Assembly (NCBI RefSeq): GCF_000718635.1
Contig: NZ_JOBF01000007.1
Coordinates: 1 to 64,000 of the forward strand
Length of the DNA stretch: 64,000 nt
DNA from: Streptomyces varsoviensis
Lineage (GTDB): Bacteria > Actinomycetota > Actinomycetes > Streptomycetales > Streptomycetaceae
Direction of reading: 5' to 3'
The notes under the pieces are model-generated. The model worked only from the letters and a program-made list of their open reading frames with translations. It was not told the DNA's origin and did not search any database. The translations under genes and the position numbers were made by a program. This document shows, in pieces, positions 41,644 to 48,502 of this stretch. Each line of letters opens with the position of its first letter. The first letter of the stretch is position 1.

Positions 41644-42225
41644 ATGCCCCCCGTACGCAAGGAGCGGGCCGACGCCGCCCGCAACCGCGAGGCGGTGCTC
41701 GCCGCCGCCGACCGCCTGTTCGCCGAGCGCGGCGACTGCGAGGTGTCCATGGACGACATCGCGGCGGCGGCGGGCGTCGGCAAGGGCACCCTCTTCCGCC
41801 GGTTCGGAGACCGCGTCGGCCTGATCCAGGCGCTCGTCGCACGGCGCGCCGAGGCCCTGCGGGCCGACATCGAGGCGGGCTCCACGCCGCTCGCCCCCGG
41901 CGCCCCGGCCGACGAACGCGCCCTCGCCCTCCTCGCCGCCCTGCTCGGCTTCAAGCTGGCCAACCGGCCCCTGATGCTCGCCCTGGAGAACGCGGGCAGC
42001 GGCAGCCCGTACCTGAGCGAGACGTACGGCCCGTGGCACGCCCAGCTCGCCGGGCTGCTGGCCGAGGCCCGTGGCGAGCGGGACGCCGACTTCCTCGCCC
42101 ACGCCCTGCTGGCGGCCGTACGGAGCGACCTCATCGAACACCTCACCGCGACGGGCACGTCCCCGGCCGACATCCACTCAGGGCTGGCCGCGCTCGCCCG
42201 CGCCGTTCTCTCCCCCACGCCCTGA
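41644..42225 (+). CDS. TetR-family repressor
   Basis: A 193-residue TetR regulator. The N-terminal HTH reads AAADRLFAERGDCEVSMDDI then AAAAGVGKGTLFRRF, and the ligand-binding half is all-helical. The ATG at 41644 has a strong AGGAGGAG upstream, so the longer frame from 41617 is rejected. It is divergent from the SnoaL/NmrA-like pair with two operators between, the layout of a self-regulated repressor controlling a small detoxification-type operon. The inducer is unknown. Confidence 0.9.
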   Translation: MPPVRKERADAARNREAVLAAADRLFAERGDCEVSMDDIAAAAGVGKGTLFRRFGDRVGLIQALVARRAEALRADIEAGSTPLAPGAPADERALALLAALLGFKLANRPLMLALENAGSGSPYLSETYGPWHAQLAGLLAEARGERDADFLAHALLAAVRSDLIEHLTATGTSPADIHSGLAALARAVLSPTP

Positions 42226-42331
42226 GCCCTCCGGGCCCACCAGCTTCAACCACGCCTGCCATGGCCGGGGTTGACGCACAGTGCGGCGGGCGGGTTGGCG
42301 TTCGCGGCGCACCGTCGACCATGATCAGGGC

Positions 42332-43441
42332 ATGGCAGACATACAAGGCTCACCCGCCCCAGGGACGAACGACACGACACACGACGGCCCCACCGGCCCC
42401 ACCGGCCCCGGGCAGCCGCTGCGGACCGAGACCATCGCCCCGGGCGTCTTCGCCTTCATCCAGGGCGACGGCTCCTGGGGCTGGTCCAACGCGGGGCTCG
42501 TCGCGAGCCGCGGCGAGGCGCTGCTCGTCGACACCTTCTACACGCTCCCCCTGACGCGGCGGCTGCGGGCGGCGGTCGCCGAGGCCGCCCCCGACGCGCG
42601 CGTCACCACCGTCGTCAACACCCACCTCAACGGCGACCACTGCCACGGCAACCAGCTCTTCCCGGACGCCGAGATCATCACCTCGGACGCCAACGCGGCC
42701 GGCATCGACCATGAGGTACCGCCCGCCCTCTACCCGCAGCTCCAGCAGAACCCGCCGGCCGGGCCGGCCGGCGAGTACTTCACGCACCACTTCGGCCACT
42801 TCGACTTCTCCGGCATCGAGTTCACGCCGCCCACCCGTACCTTCCGCGACCGGCTGGACCTGCGCGTCGGGGACCTCGACGTCGAGCTGCTGAACGTCGG
42901 CCCCGCGCACACCGGCGGCGACGTGGTCGTCCACGTCCCGGAGGCGTCCACGGTCTTCCTCGGGGACATCCTCTTCCAGGACGACCACCCGGTGGTGTGG
43001 GCGGGCCCGGTCCTCGCGTGGGCCGACGCGTGCGACCGGCTGATAGCGACCGGCGCGCGGACCTTCGTGCCCGGCCACGGGCGGCTCGCGGGCCCCGCCG
43101 ACCTGGCCCGCTTCCGCGACTACCTGCGCCACGTCCACGAGGAGGCCGCGCGCGCCGCGGCGGCGGGCGTGCCGCTGGCGACCGCGGCCCGCGCCATCCC
43201 GCTCGACGCCTACGCCGACTGGCCGCTGTCCGAGCGCGTGGTCGCGACCGTCGCCGCCGTCTACCGCGAGGTGGGCGCACCGGCCCCGGCGGCGCCCCTG
43301 GAACTGCTGACGATGATGGCGGAGATCGCCGCCGAACGCGGCGCCAGGCCATCCGGCTCCGGCCGCCTCCCCCACCAGGGCCGAGCGACCCACGAGGACG
43401 CCCGGGAGCCCGGCGCGGCGCGCGGGGACACGGCGGAGTAG
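42332..43441 (+). CDS. Metallo-beta-lactamase-fold hydrolase
   Basis: A 369-residue MBL-fold protein. The metal-binding motif NTHLNGDHCHGN supplies His98, Asp102 and His103, with further ligands in HTGGD (residues about 192-196) and the C-terminal GH. The first 25 residues are a Gly/Thr/Pro-rich lead-in. This quinoprotein-relay/cyclase-like MBL subgroup acts on diverse esters and lactones. The ATG at 42332 is the first that keeps the fold intact, but has only a weak ribosome binding site. It lies between tetR and lysR genes and has no obvious partner. Confidence 0.8.
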   Translation: MADIQGSPAPGTNDTTHDGPTGPTGPGQPLRTETIAPGVFAFIQGDGSWGWSNAGLVASRGEALLVDTFYTLPLTRRLRAAVAEAAPDARVTTVVNTHLNGDHCHGNQLFPDAEIITSDANAAGIDHEVPPALYPQLQQNPPAGPAGEYFTHHFGHFDFSGIEFTPPTRTFRDRLDLRVGDLDVELLNVGPAHTGGDVVVHVPEASTVFLGDILFQDDHPVVWAGPVLAWADACDRLIATGARTFVPGHGRLAGPADLARFRDYLRHVHEEAARAAAAGVPLATAARAIPLDAYADWPLSERVVATVAAVYREVGAPAPAAPLELLTMMAEIAAERGARPSGSGRLPHQGRATHEDAREPGAARGDTAE

Positions 43442-43611
43442 CTGCCGGGGAGCGGCGGAGCAGCCCCTGACCTGGCCCGTCGGTGTGGGGCCGACCGGCT
43501 CATCGTCGTCGAGCAGGCCGGTGGATCCGCCGGCCCGTCGTCGTAGATCCCGCCGGCCCGTCTCACCCGCGAACGGCTCTCGCGGGCTCGCGGTCTCCCG
43601 GTCTCCCGGAG

Positions 43612-44535
43612 TCAGGCCCAGGGGGACCGCGGGCCGGTGACCACCTGGAGCAGGCGGGCCACCGTCGGGTCGGCGTCGGGGCGGTGGACGGCCTGGATGG
43701 TGGTGTCCAGGTAGCCGGCGTCGCCGCGCAGCGGCAGGAAGCTCACGCCGCCGGTGGAGAAGTGCCGGGCGCCCTCGGGCAGCAGGCTCACGCACAGGCC
43801 GGCGGCGACGTAGCTGAACAGGCCGCTCAGCTCGTCGGCGAGTACGAGGCCCCGGGGGGTGAAGCCCGCGCGGTGGCAGGCGAGGTGGACCTGCTCGGCG
43901 AGTACCGGCAAGGCGGTGGGGTCGGGCATCGCGAAGTCCTCGTCGCGCAGCGCGGAGAGGGCGATCTCGTCGGCGCCGGCGAGGCGGTGCCCGTCGGGTA
44001 CGGCCGCCTGGATGCGTTCGGTGGCCACGACCGTACTGACGAGCTCGTCGGGCAGCCGGGCCGGGTCGCGCAGGAAGCCGAGGTCGAGCGCCCCGGTGTG
44101 GACCTGCTCGGCCACGGCGGCCGCGGACCCGTGGTGCAGTTGCACGCGCAGGCCGGGGAGTTGGTCGGCCATGGCGCGCAGCATCGTGGGGAGGTGGAGG
44201 TGGCTGAGGAGGCTGACGTAGCCGATCCGGATGTCGCCCTCGACTCCGTCGGCCACCCGGCGGGCCCGGGCGACCGCGGCCGTCTGGAGGTCGAGCAGCC
44301 GCCGCGCGTCGGCGGCGAAGACCTCGCCGGCGGCGGTGGGCCGCGCGCCGGTGGGGCCGCGCTCCAGTAGGCGGACGCCGAGCATCCGTTCCAGCCGCTG
44401 GATGGACTGGCTGAGCGGGGGCTGGCTCATGCCGAGCTGTTCGGCGGCCCGCCCGAAGTGGCCCTCACCGACCACCGCGAGGAATTGCACCAGGAGCCGT
44501 CGGGACAGGGCGATATCCTCAGCCATATCATTCAT
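43612..44535 (-). CDS. LysR-type regulator
   Basis: A LysR-family protein (307 residues from the ATG at 44535). The HTH is AVVGEGHFGRAAEQLGMSQP with the linker SQSIQRLERMLGVRLLERG, and a periplasmic-binding-like effector domain follows. The start is uncertain: ATG 44535 and ATG 44526 lack ribosome binding sites, while GTG 44559 has GGGGAAG too close. It is divergent from the 3-hydroxyacyl-CoA dehydrogenase-like operon, which it probably regulates. ATATCATTCATGCCGAAATC near its start resembles a T-N11-A LysR box. Confidence 0.82.
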   Translation of the reverse strand: MNDMAEDIALSRRLLVQFLAVVGEGHFGRAAEQLGMSQPPLSQSIQRLERMLGVRLLERGPTGARPTAAGEVFAADARRLLDLQTAAVARARRVADGVEGDIRIGYVSLLSHLHLPTMLRAMADQLPGLRVQLHHGSAAAVAEQVHTGALDLGFLRDPARLPDELVSTVVATERIQAAVPDGHRLAGADEIALSALRDEDFAMPDPTALPVLAEQVHLACHRAGFTPRGLVLADELSGLFSYVAAGLCVSLLPEGARHFSTGGVSFLPLRGDAGYLDTTIQAVHRPDADPTVARLLQVVTGPRSPWA

Positions 44536-44745
44536 GCCGAAATCATATATTGGACACACCTTCCCCGGTGGGTGTGGAGTGAGTCATGCACGACCTGGAG
44601 GTTCGGGTGACTGTCCGGCCTCGTTCGGCGTCGTTCGGCGTGGTGGATTTGTTCCACCGCCGCCCGCGCCGTTCGCTGGAAGCGGTCAACAGCCCCCGTT
44701 CCAGGCCGGCGGCCTATTTCTCCTGATTCCTCTGGGGTGATCTTC

Positions 44746-45684
44746 ATGGCGGTCGTGACGATCGTCGGCGCCGGTGTCATCGGCATCTCGTGGGCGCGCC
44801 TGTTCGGCGGCGCGGGCTGGGAGGTCCGGGTCAGCGACCCGCGACCCGACCTGGACGAGGTGGTGGCGCGCGAGCTCGCCGGCCTGCCGGTGACGGCGAC
44901 CCACGACCTGGCCGCGGCGGCGGACGGCGCGGACTTCGTGCAGGAGGCCGGGCCGGAGCGGATCGAGGTCAAGGAGCAGATGTTCGCCACCCTGGCCGCG
45001 CACACGCGCGACGGCGTGGTGCTGGCCTCGTCCTCCTCGTCCCTGCTGCCGTCGAAGATCGCGCAGGGCAACCCGGCGGCCGACCGCGTCGTCATCGGCC
45101 ATCCGTTCAATCCGCCGGAGCTGATGCCGCTGGTGGAGGTGGTGCCCGGGGAGCGGACCTCGGCCGCGACGGTCGACCACGCGATGGAGGTGTACCGGGG
45201 GCTCGGCAAGCTGCCGATCCGGCTCAAGAAGGAGATCCCCGGGTTCGTCGGCAACCGCCTTCAGAAGGTGTTCAACGACCAGGCGAACTATCTGGTCCAG
45301 CAGGGCGTCATCGACGTACGGGACCTCGACGACCTGGTGCGCGCCTCGCTCGGACTGCGCTGGGCCACGATCGGCCCGTTCCAGAGCGGCGCCCTCGGCG
45401 GCGGCCCGGCCGGCATGCGCCACCTGGTGGAACACGTGGGCTCGCAGATGCGCTTCGAGATCGGCAGGGCCGACCAGGCCCGGATGGGCGAGGTCCTGGA
45501 CGCCGTCGAGCGGGCCTACGGCACCGGCCAGGAGGCCTACGAGCACCTGGCCGAGCTGCGTGACCGGCGCACCCGCGGCGCCCTGGCGCCGCTGGACTGG
45601 CCGGAGCCCGGGCCGGAACCCGGCAGTGGGGACAGCACGGCAGACGGCTCCGCGGACAGCGTCGCGAACGGAGAGCGGAAGTGA
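44746..45684 (+). CDS. 3-hydroxyacyl-CoA dehydrogenase-like NAD-dependent dehydrogenase (1)
   Basis: A 312-residue protein of the 3-hydroxyacyl-CoA dehydrogenase/lambda-crystallin/carnitine-dehydrogenase group. The NAD motif is VGAGVIGISWARLF, with GHPFNPPELMPLVEVV, the catalytic His region, and KKEIPGFVGNRLQ following. The C-terminal 25 residues are a low-complexity tail (DSTADGSADSVANGERK). The ATG at 44746 has TGGGG upstream. Its stop overlaps the start of the YWTD-repeat gene. Single-domain members oxidise hydroxy acids such as carnitine or gulonate, so a CoA substrate is not certain. Confidence 0.8.
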   Translation: MAVVTIVGAGVIGISWARLFGGAGWEVRVSDPRPDLDEVVARELAGLPVTATHDLAAAADGADFVQEAGPERIEVKEQMFATLAAHTRDGVVLASSSSSLLPSKIAQGNPAADRVVIGHPFNPPELMPLVEVVPGERTSAATVDHAMEVYRGLGKLPIRLKKEIPGFVGNRLQKVFNDQANYLVQQGVIDVRDLDDLVRASLGLRWATIGPFQSGALGGGPAGMRHLVEHVGSQMRFEIGRADQARMGEVLDAVERAYGTGQEAYEHLAELRDRRTRGALAPLDWPEPGPEPGSGDSTADGSADSVANGERK

Positions 45685-46637
45685 ACACGCCCGTACCGAC
45701 GGACGCCCCGACGGCGTCCACGCACCAGCGTCTGCTCGCGCTACAACTCCACCCGGGGCGCGTACTGGAAGTGAGCATCGCGGACGGCCGGGTGCGAACT
45801 CTGATCGAGGACGCCGGCGCCTCGCCGGACGGCGTCGTCGTGGACTCCGGCACCGTGTACTGGACCACGATGGGCGTCCCCGAGGCGGACCCCGGCACAC
45901 CGGACGGCACCGGCTACGACTACTCCCCGCGCAACGGCGGCGTCCACGCCTGGCACCTGGGCGACGGCGGGCCGCGGCGCGACATCGTGCCCGACGGGAT
46001 GATAACGACCGGCAAGCAACTGACCTCGGACGGCGCCGGCACGCTGTACTGGGGCGACCGGGAGGGCCGCCGGGTCAGCCGGGCCCGTGTGGACGGCGGC
46101 GGCCTGGGCGACCTGATCGTCAACCCCGCCGGGGACGGGATCATGGGCGAGTGCGTCGGCGTCGCCGTCGACCCGGTCCACCGCTACCTGTACTGGACGC
46201 AGAAGGGCCCGGCGAAGGGCGGCAAGGGCCGCATCCTCCGCGCCGGCCTCGACCTCCCCGCCGGTACGAGCGCCGGACACCGCACCGACGTCGAGGTGCT
46301 GTGGAGCGGCCTGCCCGAACCCATCGACCTGCACCTGAGCGGCGGATGGCTCTACTGGACCGACCGCGGGGCCGCGCCGCTCGGCAACACCCTCAACCGG
46401 GCGCCCGTACCCGCGCCCGGCGCCGCGGGCGGCGCCCCCGAGATCCTGTCCGACGGGTTCACCGAGGCGATCGGCCTCGCCGTCGACCACGCGGCCGGCC
46501 TCGCCTACGTCGCCGACCTGGGCGGGCACATCCGCGAGGTACCGCTGCCCGACGGCCCCGCCGCGGGCCGGCCGCAGCGCGAGGTCGCGGCGCTCGGCAC
46601 CGCGCTGACCGGGCTGTGCCTGCTGCCCCCCGCGTGA
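45681..46637 (+). CDS. YWTD-repeat beta-propeller (SMP-30/LDL-receptor-like) protein
   Basis: A 318-residue propeller protein with repeated YWTT, YWGD, YWTQ and YWTD motifs, each closing a blade, about six in all. It has no signal peptide. The GTG at 45681 overlaps the upstream stop (GTGA). In bacteria such proteins are sometimes lactonases or sugar-acid binding proteins; a lactonase role next to hydroxy-acid dehydrogenases would make sense but is an inference. The second dehydrogenase follows after 101 bp. Confidence 0.72.
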   Translation: MNTPVPTDAPTASTHQRLLALQLHPGRVLEVSIADGRVRTLIEDAGASPDGVVVDSGTVYWTTMGVPEADPGTPDGTGYDYSPRNGGVHAWHLGDGGPRRDIVPDGMITTGKQLTSDGAGTLYWGDREGRRVSRARVDGGGLGDLIVNPAGDGIMGECVGVAVDPVHRYLYWTQKGPAKGGKGRILRAGLDLPAGTSAGHRTDVEVLWSGLPEPIDLHLSGGWLYWTDRGAAPLGNTLNRAPVPAPGAAGGAPEILSDGFTEAIGLAVDHAAGLAYVADLGGHIREVPLPDGPAAGRPQREVAALGTALTGLCLLPPA

Positions 46638-46738
46638 CGCGACCGGCGCGGCCGCACCGTACCGACGTACCGATCCTGCGAGCACAAACCGTACGAAGCA
46701 CCGCCGAGGCGCGGTGTGGCAAAGGAGATGAACGGCAG

Positions 46739-47605
46739 ATGGGCTTCACCCTTCCCACCGAGGTCGAACGGCGGCCGGTGGCCGTCATCGGCGCGGGCAC
46801 CCTGGGACGCCGGATCGCGCTGATGTTCGCCACCCGCGGCGGCGTGGTCCGTATCTACGACAAGTCGGGGCCCGCGGGCGAGGCGGCGAAGACCTACGTC
46901 GAACAGCACGTCGACGAGGTCGCCGCCCGCGTCGAGGGCGGCGGGCCGGGGCGGGTCGAGGTGACCGACGACCTCGCCGAGGCGCTCGCCGGGGCCTGGC
47001 TGACGGTCGAGGCGGTCCCGGAGCGGCTCGACCTGAAGAAGAGCGTTTTCGCCGACCTGGACGCCGGCGCCGAGCCCGACGCGATCCTGGCCAGCAACTC
47101 CTCCTCGTACCCGACCAGTCAGTTCATCGACCGCGTCGCGCACCCCGAGCGGGTGGTGAACATGCACTTCTACATGCCTCCGGTGCAGAACGCGGTCGAC
47201 CTGATGTCGGACGGGCGGACCGACCCGGCGGTGCTCGCCTTCCTCAAGGAGGAGCTGCCCCGGTACGGCGTCTTCCCGTTCGAGGCGCACAAGGAGTCGA
47301 CCGGCTTCATCTTCAACCGCATCTGGGCCGCCATCAAGCGCGAGTCCCTGGAAGTGGTCGCGGAGGGCGTCTCCACCCCGCAGGACGTCGACCGCATGTG
47401 GGAGATCAACATGGGCACGCCCGCCGGTCCGTTCCGGATGATGGACCACGTCGGCCTGGACGTCGTCCTCGACATCGAGGAGCACTACGCCGCCGAACTC
47501 CCCGGCCTCCCCGCCGCCCCCCGGGAGCTGCTGAGGCGCTACGTCGACGCCGGCCACCTCGGCGTCAAGACCGGCCGCGGCTTCTACGCCGACTACCCGG
47601 CCTGA
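46739..47605 (+). CDS. 3-hydroxyacyl-CoA dehydrogenase-like protein (2)
   Basis: A 288-residue dehydrogenase with NAD motif VIGAGTLGRRIALMFA, ASNSSSYPTSQFI and a C-terminal VKTGRGFYADYP ending typical of the 3-hydroxyacyl-CoA dehydrogenase C-terminal domain. The ATG at 46739 follows AAGGAG (46722-46727) with 11-nt spacing; an ATG at 46728 is out of frame. It shares an operon with the first dehydrogenase and the propeller protein. The two paralogues are clearly diverged, so successive oxidation steps are more likely than redundancy. Confidence 0.82.
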   Translation: MGFTLPTEVERRPVAVIGAGTLGRRIALMFATRGGVVRIYDKSGPAGEAAKTYVEQHVDEVAARVEGGGPGRVEVTDDLAEALAGAWLTVEAVPERLDLKKSVFADLDAGAEPDAILASNSSSYPTSQFIDRVAHPERVVNMHFYMPPVQNAVDLMSDGRTDPAVLAFLKEELPRYGVFPFEAHKESTGFIFNRIWAAIKRESLEVVAEGVSTPQDVDRMWEINMGTPAGPFRMMDHVGLDVVLDIEEHYAAELPGLPAAPRELLRRYVDAGHLGVKTGRGFYADYPA

Positions 47606-48502
47606 CGACCGGCCGCCACCCGAACGCCTGCGCCCCGGACCCGCCGTACGGTCCGGGGCCGCGGCCCGCTCCGCGGTGCGCTTCGCGCGGCGGCGGGGGT
47701 GCCGGGACGCTGCGCGTCGGCCGCAGGGTACCGGGGCGTTGCACGCCCGCCGCGGGAGCCCAGTCGCTGCACGTCGGCAGCGGGGCGCCAGGACGCCTTC
47801 GTGCTGATGGTGAGACACCCGTGTGCCTTCACGCGGGATGTCTTCGCCCGGCGGCGAGGCGCCGGGACGCTGCACGTCGGCCGCGGCGCGGCGGGGTGCC
47901 TTCGCTCTGATGACGCGACACCGACGCGCCTTCACACGGCGGCGGGGCGCCGGGACGCCTGCGCGCTGATGGTAAGACACCCGCGTACCCTCGCGCGGAT
48001 GACGAGGGCCCAGGACGTCTTCGCGCGTCAGCGAGGCGCCGATGCGCTGCACGCCAGCCACTCGGCGCCGGGGCGTCTTCGCGCTGGCGCCGAAGGCCCG
48101 GTGCACCTTCACGCTGACGGCGAGGCGCCGGGGCGTTCAGGCCGACGGCCGGGCGCCGGGGACTGCGCACCGACCGCGAGGGGACCGAGGCATCTTCACG
48201 CTGATGACGCGACACCGATGCGCCTTCACGCGGCAGCAGGGTGCCGGTGCGTTCACGCGACAGCGAGGCTTCGGGGCGCTGCGCGTCGGCCGCAGGGCGG
48301 CGGGCGCCTTCGTACTGATGACGAGGCATCCGTGCGCCTTCACGCAGCGGCGGCGTGCCGATGCGTTCACGCAGCGGCGGCGTGCCGATGCGTTCACGCG
48401 GCGGCAAGGCGCCGTTGCGCCGCACGCCGGCCGCAGGGCCAGGGGCGCGGCTTCGTGCTGGTGGCGGGGCAGGTGGATGGGGTCTCCGTTTAGCATTCGG
48501 GC
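47606..48502. repeat. Degenerate 27-31-bp tandem repeat region (array 1)
   Basis: About 770 bp (roughly 47680-48445) is built from degenerate 27-31-bp units. One 30-bp type containing CTGATG (e.g. ACGCTGATGACGCGACACCG) occurs at 47798, 47901, 47960, 48195 and 48309. A 27-bp type repeats in strict tandem at 48339, 48366 and 48393, with related copies at 48225 and 48252. Another type carries CTGCACGTCGGCCGC. Reading frames exist on both strands but translate to low-complexity Arg/Ala/His sequence, so I do not call a gene. Confidence 0.85.
48491..48502 (+). promoter_or_regulatory. Possible leaderless promoter of the hydrolase-ABC gene
   Basis: TAGCAT (48491-48496) ends 6 bp before the ATG at 48503, and the ATG has no clear ribosome binding site. 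This is the spacing expected of a leaderless transcript. The -35 region is weak and lies at the edge of repeat array 1. Confidence 0.35.

Noticed and set aside
47680..48445. CRISPR array
   Set aside because: Units are all similar and degenerate, without constant repeats separated by unrelated spacers, and no cas genes are nearby.
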